Of a stretch of DNA of 64,000 bases, positions 1-8,060 are shown in pieces. Made by a program: the position numbers and the translations under genes. How positions within the stretch are numbered: the stretch's first letter is position 1; every line of letters begins with the position of its first letter. Under the pieces are notes generated by a model. The model made no database searches, was not told the DNA's origin, and saw only the letters and a program-made list of their open reading frames with translations. The stretch covers positions 222,001-286,000 of the forward strand of contig CAWIPM010000003.1 in the NCBI GenBank assembly GCA_963838035.1. The letters are read 5' to 3'. This DNA is from CAVVNN01 sp963838035 (lineage in GTDB: Bacteria > Actinomycetota > Thermoleophilia > Solirubrobacterales > 70-9).

Positions 1-2
1 TC

Positions 3-185
3 GCCACCACCGCCGAGGCGGTGGCGCTGCTGCCCTTCCTGCCCGACGAGGCGACCTGGATCGAGACCGTTCGCCGCCCGGTCCTGATGGACACGACCCG
101 CGCCCGCAGGCAGCTGCACTGGATGCCTCACCACGACGCCGCCAAGACTCTGCGCGAAACCGTCGCCGCTGTCAGGGCGAGGTGA
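3..185 (+). CDS. NAD-dependent epimerase/dehydratase (SDR), C-terminal fragment
   Basis: The first 185 bases read open to a TGA and encode the last 60 residues of a protein that starts left of the window. The motif VLMDTTRARRQLHW followed by an acidic/Leu-rich helix (KTLRETVAAVR) is the usual C-terminus of extended short-chain dehydrogenases of the UDP-sugar epimerase type, where 'D.SRAR.ELGW.P' precedes the last helix. The substrate cannot be inferred because the Rossmann and catalytic YxxxK parts are missing. It runs convergently toward the next gene with about 55 nt between stops. Confidence 0.7.
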   Translation, partial: ATTAEAVALLPFLPDEATWIETVRRPVLMDTTRARRQLHWMPHHDAAKTLRETVAAVRAR

Positions 186-239
186 TGGAGCTCCCACCCA
201 CGCGCGTGACGGAGCGGGATCTGCCCAATTAAGGCCCCC

Positions 240-1025
240 TCAGCGTGCCCGGCAGCTGCGCGCGGCCTGGGGGTGGAGGTGGCGGCCGTCGGCGAAGGTG
301 TAGTTGGCGCGGGCGAAGGAGAGAAAGCCGGCGGTCAAGTTGGAGGGGATCGGGCAGGAGGCGGTGAGGTAGCTGTGCCGCCTGCCTTTGTAGGTGAAAT
401 CGCGCGCGATATCGATGTGGAAGTTGGCGACGTGGGGCCAGGGGCCGACCGAGCGGCGGATCGTCGTGACCAGAACGGTGCGGAAAGAGCCCGGCTGATG
501 GTGGACCGTGAAGGGCAGCACGAACGAGACCGGGGGGTTCGTCGAGTAAGCATGCACCCAGACCGCAGGCCGGCCGCTGCTCGTCCTGCCGTTGAAGGCA
601 AGCAGCCTGGTGTGGATCCCGAACGGCGCCTGGCCGGGAACGAAGATCTCCGCGAAGAGTCCGCCTTCGCCGACCAGAGCCGCGCCGCAGGATTCCAGCG
701 CGTGTCGGTCGTCGGTGAAGGCCAGCTTCCGGCGCGCGCACGACCCCAGCCCCCGCCTGTCCAGCCGTCCCCGCCAGGCGAGTTCGAGCTTGATCCAGTT
801 GACCCGCGGCAAGGGCGAGTCGTCGGTGGTGGAGACCGTGCCGGAAAGGTGGACGGTGACCGGCGCACGCCGGTGGCGCGGCAGGGTCAGCGGGCTGATC
901 CCCCCGTTCAGCGAGACGATCAGGTTTCCGTTCTGGGCGCGTTCGCCGCGGGCGAGCCCCGCGCCGAAGACGGCCGTCGTCACCAGCAGGGCGATCGCCA
1001 GGCGGATCGGTATCCCCCGGCTCAT
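240..1025 (-). CDS. Secreted protein of unknown function, family also seen truncated at 61.7 kb
   Basis: Encodes 261 residues starting MSRGIPIRLAIALLVTTAVF, a clear export signal (hydrophobic core about residues 7-22). I chose this ATG, not in-frame codons further upstream, because it overlaps the previous stop as ATGA and is followed at once by the signal peptide. The mature part is Arg/Pro-rich and beta-like, with paired Cys residues and a C-terminal motif YKGRRHSYLTASCPIP...SFARANYTFADG. A diverged copy of that motif is present at 61711-61899. Probably the last gene of the MMPL operon. No enzymatic motif is visible, so the function is unknown. Confidence 0.7.
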   Translation of the reverse strand: MSRGIPIRLAIALLVTTAVFGAGLARGERAQNGNLIVSLNGGISPLTLPRHRRAPVTVHLSGTVSTTDDSPLPRVNWIKLELAWRGRLDRRGLGSCARRKLAFTDDRHALESCGAALVGEGGLFAEIFVPGQAPFGIHTRLLAFNGRTSSGRPAVWVHAYSTNPPVSFVLPFTVHHQPGSFRTVLVTTIRRSVGPWPHVANFHIDIARDFTYKGRRHSYLTASCPIPSNLTAGFLSFARANYTFADGRHLHPQAARSCRAR

Positions 1026-1513
1026 CCGCCGAACCTCGAGAACCTGAAACTGCAGTAGTTGAAGCCGAAGGCCAGCACCACGTTGTTGGCCAGGTTGCCA
1101 TTGTGTATGAAGCGCGCCGTGGCGCGCTGGGCGCGGATCGTCTGGCCGGTACGGAGGCGGGTGGTGATCTGGCCCAGAAACGTCTCCTGCCTCTGCAGGT
1201 AGACAAACCACTTGCGCAACCGCCCGGTGTCAGCGACCGGGCGCGCTACACGGGCGATCTTCTCGATCGTGCCGCCGAAGATCTTCGCCCCCCTCCCGAA
1301 CTTTCCGGCCGCGCGGCTGTCGAGTTCGGCGCGGATGTCGTCGCGCGCCCCCTTCATCACCCGCTGGGTCGCCAGGACGTCCGGCCTGCAGATCGCCTCC
1401 AGGCGAGAGACGTATTCCTGCCTGGTCGGCGCTTCGGCGGCGCTCGCCAGACAGGCGGAGGCAGCCGCGAGCAGCGAGATCACGAGCGCCACGCTGACGA
1501 TTCGTCCTGTCAT
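1022..1513 (-). CDS. Small secreted protein, coupled to the downstream secreted protein
   Basis: Encodes 163 residues with an N-terminal signal (MTGRIVSVALVISLLAAASA, then CLASAAEAP). The Cys after the hydrophobic stretch could act as a lipobox, but the surrounding residues are not a canonical L-A/S-G/A-C, so Sec cleavage is equally possible. The mature part starts TRQEYVSRLEAICRPDV and is mostly helical and charged. Its stop overlaps the start of the downstream gene by 4 nt (ATGA), and it begins 54 nt after the MMPL transporter stop. The three genes are probably co-transcribed, and the two small proteins may be periplasmic or wall partners of the transporter. Family not recognised. Confidence 0.7.
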   Translation of the reverse strand: MTGRIVSVALVISLLAAASACLASAAEAPTRQEYVSRLEAICRPDVLATQRVMKGARDDIRAELDSRAAGKFGRGAKIFGGTIEKIARVARPVADTGRLRKWFVYLQRQETFLGQITTRLRTGQTIRAQRATARFIHNGNLANNVVLAFGFNYCSFRFSRFGG

Positions 1514-1567
1514 TCCCTGTTCTCGGTCATCGTTTCCCGAACGACACCGCCCGCAGGTAGCTTAGCC

Positions 1568-4500
1568 TCATCCCGCAGCCTCCCCGGTATGCGGGGCCTC
1601 CGCGACATCGGGCCCGTGGACGTTGAGATCGGGCAACAACCGCCCCAGCCATGCCGGCGTGTGCCAGACCCGGTCCCCGAGCAGAAGCATCAGGGCCGGC
1701 AGCAGGACGATCCGCACCACCGTCGCGTCGAGCAGGATCGCGACCGTGAGGCCGACCCCCATCTGGCTGACGGTGGCGATCGGGGCGACCGCGAAGGTGA
1801 CGAAGACCGCGGCCATGATTGCCGCTGCGCCGGTGATCACGCCGGCTGTTCTCTCGAGACCGAAGGAGATCGCCGCCCTGTTGTCGCCGTCGCGCTCGTA
1901 GCGTTCCCGCATCCGCGCGATCAGGAAAACCGCGTAGTCGATCGAGAGCCCGAAGGTGATCCCGAAGATCCCGGCGGCGCCGACCGTGTCGACGTAGGGG
2001 TGGCCACCGAGCGGGTAGCCGGCGGGGATCCGGCTGACCAGCGCCATCACGCCCACCGCGGCGCCCACCGAGGCGAGGTTGAGGACGACGGCAAGGGCCG
2101 CCAGCAGCGGCGTCCGCAGGATCGCGACCAGCATCAGGAAGGTGACCAGGATCACGACCGCGATCACCAGCGGGATCCGCCGCTTGGTCACGGACCCGTA
2201 GTCGTTCAGTGTCGCGGCGCCGCCGCTGAGACCGGTCTGCAGGTTCCCCTCCAGGCCGATCCGCCCCGCGTCGGCGCTGAGCCTGCGGCCGACCGATTCG
2301 GAGCCGGCGGTGTTGAAGGCGTGGGTGGGGATCACCAGCATCCGCGCCGCCTGGCCGCCCCCTTCGACGTCGATCGCCTCGCTTGCCAGGTCCCGTCTTC
2401 CCGCCGGCGCCCCATCGAGCGCCGAGAGGACGAAGTAGCCGGAATCGAACAGGCCCGGGGAATCGCGTTCCAACAGGCGGGCGCCTCGGGCCAGCGGCGC
2501 AACCTTCGAGGTGACCCGGACGCCGGCCCGGCGCAGCCCCACCTCGAGCGGGCGGGAGCGACGGAAGCCGTCGGCGAGGTGTTGTTCAAGCGTTCCGGCA
2601 CCATCGCGAAGTTCTCCGAGGCCCGCGACAAGCCGGTCCGCGCCGGAGCCGAGGCGGCCGAGACCGGCGTTGAGTCCTTCGGCAGCATGATCCAGCTGTG
2701 CCACGCCACCCTTCAACCGTGCGCCTCCGGCGACGATGCGGTTGAGTCCGTTGTTGACCCGGTCGGCGATGCCGCGCAGTCGCCGCACTTCGTCGCGCTG
2801 GGAGGCGATCGAGCGAGCCAGCGTCCGCGCCCGCCGCGCCTGCGGCCGCAGGGAGGGATCGCTGCCGGCGGCATGGGATAGGGCGGTGGCGAGTTCCCGG
2901 GCCCGGGCCAGGCTGTTGCCGCGCAGCGCGGGGAGCAGCGAGTGCAGGCCGAGCTGGAGGGTCAGGCTGCCGACGGCGGCGTGGCGCTGGGCTTCGTCGA
3001 GCTCGTCGGTGCCCGCGGACAGGCGGCCGAGCGCTTCGCCGGCGCTGCGGCTGCCGGTGGCGGCGTGTTCGAGGCCGCCGGCGATCAGCCCGGCGCCCTG
3101 CTGGGCCCGCCCCGCTCCCTCGCCGAGCAGGCCGCTGCCGGAGGCGGCGCGGGCGAGGCCGTTCCGCAGCCGCGAGACCGAGGCCGCGGCGCGATGCAGG
3201 CCGGGCCCGACCTTGGCGAGCTGCCCGGGCCCCTCACCGCCACCGGCGCCGCCGAGCTGCCGGCCCAGCCGCCGTAGAGGCGCCGCCCCCCGCGCCAGCG
3301 CCGCCGGACCGATTACCGCCCGAATGCCCGGCTGCGCGGCGATCCTCCGCTGCCAGCTACTGAGCAGGGCGAGGCGCTTCCGGGTGGTGATCGGCCCCGA
3401 TTCGGTCGCCGCGACCAGCACGAAGGGCGCCTCCCAACCCGGCCCGACCGCGCGGTCGATCACCTCGGCGCCTTCCCGCACCGGATTCGATGCCGGTAGC
3501 TCGTCGATGCCCGGCGGGCCGGTCCTGAAGGCGAGCGCCGGAACAGCCAGGAGGGCCAGCGGCACCGCGATCAGGACCGCGGCGAGGCCCGGGCGGCGAA
3601 GCGCCGAGGCGGCGAGGGCGGCGATCCGCCAGCGCCGTTCGCCGCCGCCTCCGATCGCCAGCGCATTGACCCGCCCGCCGAGCAACGCCAGCAATCCCGG
3701 CAGGGCGGCGACGGCGATTACGACGCTGATCGCGGTGACGACCGCGGCCGCGGTCGCGATCGAGCGCAGCAGCGAGCCGGGCTGCAGGAAGACCGAGACG
3801 ACGATCGCGGTGAGGAAGGTGCACCCGGCGAAGACGGTGGTGCGGCCGGCGCTCCGGCGGGTGCGGGAGGCGGCCGCGAGAGGGCTCTGCCCCGCCTCAA
3901 GCTCCTCGCGAAAGCGGGAGACGATCAGCAGGGAGTAATCGACCCCCAGCGCCAGCCCCATCATCGTGCAAACCACCAGGGCCAACGAATCGATCGTCAT
4001 TGCCGAGCCGAGCAGGCTCAACACGCCGCGGCCGGCGAGCACCGTGAGAGTGCCGAAGAGGAGCGGGATCGCCGCGGCGACCACCGAGCGGAAGACGAAG
4101 AGCAGGATGAGGATCAGCAGCGGCGCCGCGAGCAGCTCGGCCCGCTCGGTGGTGTGTAGCGATTCCTGCTGCAGGGCCCGCGCGACGTCAGCGTAACCCG
4201 ACTGGGTGGCCCTGAGCGGCGCGCGGATCGTTTCGGCGATGGCGCCTTCGAGGGCCGGAATCGTGTCGCGGATAGCGGTCGCCAGCGGGACATGGAAGTC
4301 GAGCAGAATCAGAGCCCGCCGCCGGCTGGGCCGCAGCGCGACCACCGAGCCGCGGTCCCACGGGGAGACCACCGTCGCGCCGGACTGGTGGCGCAGGGCG
4401 CGAACCAGCCGCGGGCCCTGGCGGTCGATCGCCCCCGCCGGGCCCTGGAGCAGAACGGCAAAGGGGGACGAGTCGCCGAAGTGGGCTTCGGCGAGCGCTT

Positions 4501-4639
4501 CGCCCCGCTGCGCCGCCGTGCCGGGAACCTGCAGCGAGAGCGGGTCGAGCTGGTCTTCGACGCTGAGCCCGACGGCTCCGAGGACGGCGCAGACCGCTAC
4601 GACCGCGGCGCTGGCAGTCAGGGAACGGCGCAGGCTCAC
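1568..4639 (-). CDS. MMPL/RND-superfamily membrane transporter
   Basis: Encodes 1023 residues with the duplicated RND plan: a TM helix near residues 7-26, an extracytoplasmic loop, a block of helices at about 170-320, a long second extracytoplasmic domain, and a second helix block at about 820-990. The two paired signature segments are ALGVDYSLLIVSRFREE (about 230-246) and GLSIDYAVFLIARMRERY (about 897-914), typical of MMPL/YdfJ-type exporters of lipids or hydrophobic compounds. The second loop is unusually rich in Gly/Ala/Leu heptad-like repeats (about 470-700), suggesting a long helical hairpin. The start is GTG; an in-frame stop lies upstream, so little extension is possible. Substrate unknown. 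Confidence 0.9.
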   Translation of the reverse strand: MSLRRSLTASAAVVAVCAVLGAVGLSVEDQLDPLSLQVPGTAAQRGEALAEAHFGDSSPFAVLLQGPAGAIDRQGPRLVRALRHQSGATVVSPWDRGSVVALRPSRRRALILLDFHVPLATAIRDTIPALEGAIAETIRAPLRATQSGYADVARALQQESLHTTERAELLAAPLLILILLFVFRSVVAAAIPLLFGTLTVLAGRGVLSLLGSAMTIDSLALVVCTMMGLALGVDYSLLIVSRFREELEAGQSPLAAASRTRRSAGRTTVFAGCTFLTAIVVSVFLQPGSLLRSIATAAAVVTAISVVIAVAALPGLLALLGGRVNALAIGGGGERRWRIAALAASALRRPGLAAVLIAVPLALLAVPALAFRTGPPGIDELPASNPVREGAEVIDRAVGPGWEAPFVLVAATESGPITTRKRLALLSSWQRRIAAQPGIRAVIGPAALARGAAPLRRLGRQLGGAGGGEGPGQLAKVGPGLHRAAASVSRLRNGLARAASGSGLLGEGAGRAQQGAGLIAGGLEHAATGSRSAGEALGRLSAGTDELDEAQRHAAVGSLTLQLGLHSLLPALRGNSLARARELATALSHAAGSDPSLRPQARRARTLARSIASQRDEVRRLRGIADRVNNGLNRIVAGGARLKGGVAQLDHAAEGLNAGLGRLGSGADRLVAGLGELRDGAGTLEQHLADGFRRSRPLEVGLRRAGVRVTSKVAPLARGARLLERDSPGLFDSGYFVLSALDGAPAGRRDLASEAIDVEGGGQAARMLVIPTHAFNTAGSESVGRRLSADAGRIGLEGNLQTGLSGGAATLNDYGSVTKRRIPLVIAVVILVTFLMLVAILRTPLLAALAVVLNLASVGAAVGVMALVSRIPAGYPLGGHPYVDTVGAAGIFGITFGLSIDYAVFLIARMRERYERDGDNRAAISFGLERTAGVITGAAAIMAAVFVTFAVAPIATVSQMGVGLTVAILLDATVVRIVLLPALMLLLGDRVWHTPAWLGRLLPDLNVHGPDVAEAPHTGEAAG

Positions 4640-4808
4640 TCTGCGCCCGCGATCCAGCGCGGCCGGGTGCTCCTTGTGGCAGAGGTGCGTGGTCGCGGCT
4701 GCATTCCCTCTTTACCCGAATCCAGATCCCCCTCCGAAACCCGCCTTCGCAATCAAGACGGGGACGTACCTTAGCCGTTTCGGGTCCCCCGCTACACGTC
4801 CTGCTCGA

Positions 4809-7800
4809 TCAATGCCGTTTGTGGCTGCGCCGGCGTTGTGGTGGCTTTTGATGCCGCTTGCAGGTGTTGCCGACCCGCGGTTCGAATTCCGTGGACTTGC
4901 CGTTCTGGCCGGCGAAGAGGGCGGTTGCCTTCAGTTCGGCATGCTTGCCACAGAGGTTTTCCTGGTTGACCACGAGCCCCTTCTTGCCGCCCTGCATCTG
5001 CAGGACGAACTTGGAGACCGGGGCGTCGGGGACAGCTTCGAAGCTGGTGCGCAGTCGTTCGTGCACGGCGTCGACGCGGCCGGCCAAGACAACCTGGATC
5101 TGGCCGTTCAGGTCGGCAACGAGATCGGGCAGTTTGTGGCTTGAGGAGCGCAGGTAGACCGGGCCTTCCAGGGGCTGGTCGAGCAGCGGGCTGAAGGCCC
5201 TGGCCTGCCCGTAGACCGATTTCGCCGGGCAGGCGTTGGCGGCGAACTGCACTTTGGTGCAGATCGTGCCGATGTGGCTCTGGTCGAGCAGCTCGGAGTG
5301 GGGAAGGGTGACCTGGGCGGAGGCGATGTTGGCATCGCCTGGGGGCATCTTCAGGACCGCGGTGAGGGCGGGGTGCTTGGTGCGCTTGGTGCCCCCCTTC
5401 AGGTGCAGGGAGAGCTTCGGCTTGAAGGCCAGCGCATCGCAGCCACCCAGCTGGAAGCGCTGGGCCAGCGGTACGACCTCGCCCAGGATCGAGGTCGTCG
5501 AGCCGCTGAAGCCCGATTCGGTGCAGTCGGTCGGGTTGAGGGTGAAGTCGGACCTCGACATCTTCAGGGTGATGAAACGCAGATCGAGCGGGATCCCTTC
5601 GAGGATCGTCGGGATCGGGTCTGAGACGGCGTGGATCTGGGTCGTTTCGGGGTCGACGTGCAGGGCGGCCCGAACCACCACCGTGCCGAGGTCAAAGGGC
5701 CCCGCCACCGCCGGGGTGATGACCGCTATGGAGAGCGGGGCGCCCTTGTAGGGGCCGGCGAGGTAGGCACGCCCGTGCACGTAGAGCGGGGTCGGCCCGG
5801 CGCCGGCGCCGACATCGACGGTGCCGACTTCGGAGGCCGCCGGGCAGGAGGGAGTGGCCTGCTCAGCGTGCCCCGTGTTGGCGGCGGCGGCGGCGATGTC
5901 TGCATCGGGGCAGTAGGGGATTCCCGCGAGCCGTCCCAGGAGGCCCGGCGGCAGTGCGACATCAAAGCCAGTCAGTTCCTGGGTCCCGTCTTCTCTCACG
6001 AGTTTGAGCGAAAGCGGCGAGTAGGTCCCCGCCTGGGGGGTTTCGGTGCCGGCGTGAAAGCGTGGCGCGTCTGGCAGGTCGGATTCGCCGAATGGGCATT
6101 CGCCGCCGGTCGGTCCGCTGGTCGTTTCGAATTCGGCGCTCGGCGTCGCCGCTGGGCCCGATTCGGGCGCCGAGAAGGGGGTCAGCGAGCTGGTCGTTTC
6201 ATAGGCACCGCAGACCGCGGGGGTCCGCAGGGTCCCGCGCGCGCCCCCGAAAAGGTGCAGCTGGAGGTCTTCGAAGGGAAGCTGTGGGTCTTCGGTGAAC
6301 TTGGCGGTGATCTGGCCTGTCTGCTGATCGGTTTCGAAGCTTCCCGGAATCTTCAATTCGATGCCCTGGCCTGCCAGCACGAGGTAGCCGGCGAGCAGCG
6401 AGCCGGCCGGATTCTGATGCGGAGTGGCGAGGAAGACGGAGCCCTTGAGCTCTTCGTTGAGGAGCGCCGATTTGGCTTCCGCCGTGCCGAGCTTTGAATC
6501 ATCCGGGCATGCGGCGGGGGTTTCTGTGTGCAGCGCGATCTGGGCTGGAGCACAACCGGTCAGACCGTCGGCGGCTCCGGGATTGACGTCGAGTCCGCGC
6601 GGAAGCGTGACGATCGCTTCCTTGAGAGTGGGCGTCGCCACTCCTTCTGGATCGTTGTTCTGCGGTATGTGGAGGGTGAAATTCAGTCCCGCAGGAGAGT
6701 CGGCGAGATTGGTTGTCGGCTGGGCTTCGATGCGCGGATTGAACTGGAGCGCATTGCAGTTCTCGACCGGTGGCAGGTCGACGCTTCGAGAAGCGTACTG
6801 CCCTGGGAAATCCCAGCTGTCGTAGCGGCCGACGATCGTCGTCGGCGACCCGTCACACGATGTGGGCATCGTGATGAACGGCGTCGGCGGCACTTCGGCC
6901 GGGCCGCCACCGCGGCTGCCGCCTTCTTCGCATTCCTTTTCGAGTTCAGCTCGCGTTCCGAATTCTCCCGAGACCCAGCCACACCCCTTGCCCCGCAGGG
7001 CATCGTGCGATTCGTCGGCCGGCACGCCCCAGAGGGTGAGCCTGATCCGGCTGACCCCCACCTGTGCGGCAGTGCTGGTCGCGGTCACGCCGTAGTCCGA
7101 ACCACGCAGCCCGGTTGTCAGGACGACGAACGGGGCCCCCCCGATCGTGATGCCGAGCAGGCCCGGGTAGGATCCCTGCGGCTGGAGGTTGAGGACCGGT
7201 TCCATGATTCGAAAGGCGCCCTCGGTCCAGCTGAACAGCCGGATGCCCGCCTCTCCAACGGCGACTTCGGTTTCCGCGCATTCCTCGGCGAAGTAGTCGG
7301 CCAGCGCACAGTGCGGCACTGCCTGGGGGTTCGCCACGAGGCCCGGCGGGAGGTCCGCGACGATGTCCTTGGGATCGTGGAGCGGCACCGTCCCCGATCG
7401 CTCGAAGGATCCGGGGTGGGCTTCTGAGTAGGTCGCGAAGTCGTATTCCGTCGTGAACTGGTAGGGATGGCCGCCGGCCTGCGTGTAGTCACCGCCGGAG
7501 GAGTTGGTGATCGCGGTCTCGAAGCCGAGCTTGCCAAACGGCGGTTCGGGATTCGCTTCGTTGGACGCGGCGGCTTCGACCGTCGCCGCTCCCCCACCGG
7601 ACACCCTCGCGACGTCTTCGAGGGTTCCTTCCAGGCCTTCGGGCGCCAGCGCGCTGACGACCATTATCACCCGTTCGCCGGGTTCGAGTCCCGAGATTCC
7701 GAAGAACCCAAGGATGCCGGGAAAGGTGCATTCGGAGGTGCTGGGGCAGTTGTATTCCGCCACATTCGCATGGCCGAGTTTCTTGTCGTAGAACTGGACT

Positions 7801-8060
7801 TCCTGCGCAACGAGACCGGCGGGCAGCGAGTTTTCGATCGTCGCCGTTCCCGTCGTCGGAGCGTCTCCGATGTTTTCGGCTTCGATTTTGTAGGCGCCGA
7901 CGCTCGGCGACCCGGGGATGAGGTAATCCGCGTTCGGCGTCACCCGCACCGACCAGACCGGTTCGCCGCTGGCGAGGGCCGCCGGCGCGAGGCTGCAGCT
8001 GAGAGCCGCCGAGAGCAGCCAGACGCCAAGGATGCCTGAGAGAGCGAGTCGCCGGCGCAT
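4809..8060 (-). CDS. A1: giant exported surface protein, unit A (second gene)
   Basis: Encodes 1083 residues. A signal peptide ends near ALASGEPVW (about 31). The mature N-terminus has a DUF11-like segment (VTPNADYLIPGSPSVGAYKIE...ENIGDAP), then conserved blocks LPPGLVANPQAVPHC, LTLWGVPADESHDALRGKGC and FGGARGTLRTPAVCGAYET. The last ~300 residues (from KPKLSLHLKGGTKRTKHP) are almost identical in the four paralogs. The chain ends in a basic tail (KPPQRRRSHKRH). The start ATG overlaps the A2 stop as TGATG and has GGAGG nine bases upstream, so translation is probably coupled. No catalytic motif is seen; the role is inferred as a wall- or surface-associated structural or adhesive protein. Confidence 0.85.
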   Translation of the reverse strand: MRRRLALSGILGVWLLSAALSCSLAPAALASGEPVWSVRVTPNADYLIPGSPSVGAYKIEAENIGDAPTTGTATIENSLPAGLVAQEVQFYDKKLGHANVAEYNCPSTSECTFPGILGFFGISGLEPGERVIMVVSALAPEGLEGTLEDVARVSGGGAATVEAAASNEANPEPPFGKLGFETAITNSSGGDYTQAGGHPYQFTTEYDFATYSEAHPGSFERSGTVPLHDPKDIVADLPPGLVANPQAVPHCALADYFAEECAETEVAVGEAGIRLFSWTEGAFRIMEPVLNLQPQGSYPGLLGITIGGAPFVVLTTGLRGSDYGVTATSTAAQVGVSRIRLTLWGVPADESHDALRGKGCGWVSGEFGTRAELEKECEEGGSRGGGPAEVPPTPFITMPTSCDGSPTTIVGRYDSWDFPGQYASRSVDLPPVENCNALQFNPRIEAQPTTNLADSPAGLNFTLHIPQNNDPEGVATPTLKEAIVTLPRGLDVNPGAADGLTGCAPAQIALHTETPAACPDDSKLGTAEAKSALLNEELKGSVFLATPHQNPAGSLLAGYLVLAGQGIELKIPGSFETDQQTGQITAKFTEDPQLPFEDLQLHLFGGARGTLRTPAVCGAYETTSSLTPFSAPESGPAATPSAEFETTSGPTGGECPFGESDLPDAPRFHAGTETPQAGTYSPLSLKLVREDGTQELTGFDVALPPGLLGRLAGIPYCPDADIAAAAANTGHAEQATPSCPAASEVGTVDVGAGAGPTPLYVHGRAYLAGPYKGAPLSIAVITPAVAGPFDLGTVVVRAALHVDPETTQIHAVSDPIPTILEGIPLDLRFITLKMSRSDFTLNPTDCTESGFSGSTTSILGEVVPLAQRFQLGGCDALAFKPKLSLHLKGGTKRTKHPALTAVLKMPPGDANIASAQVTLPHSELLDQSHIGTICTKVQFAANACPAKSVYGQARAFSPLLDQPLEGPVYLRSSSHKLPDLVADLNGQIQVVLAGRVDAVHERLRTSFEAVPDAPVSKFVLQMQGGKKGLVVNQENLCGKHAELKATALFAGQNGKSTEFEPRVGNTCKRHQKPPQRRRSHKRH

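Noticed and set aside
273..1058. 261-codon plus-strand open frame opposite the first secreted protein
   Set aside because: No signal or motif; the minus strand carries a proper signal peptide and overlapping gene pair.
1103..2881. 592-codon plus-strand open frame opposite the MMPL gene
   Set aside because: Arg/Gly/Asp-rich low-complexity product antisense to clear MMPL coding; an artefact of high GC.
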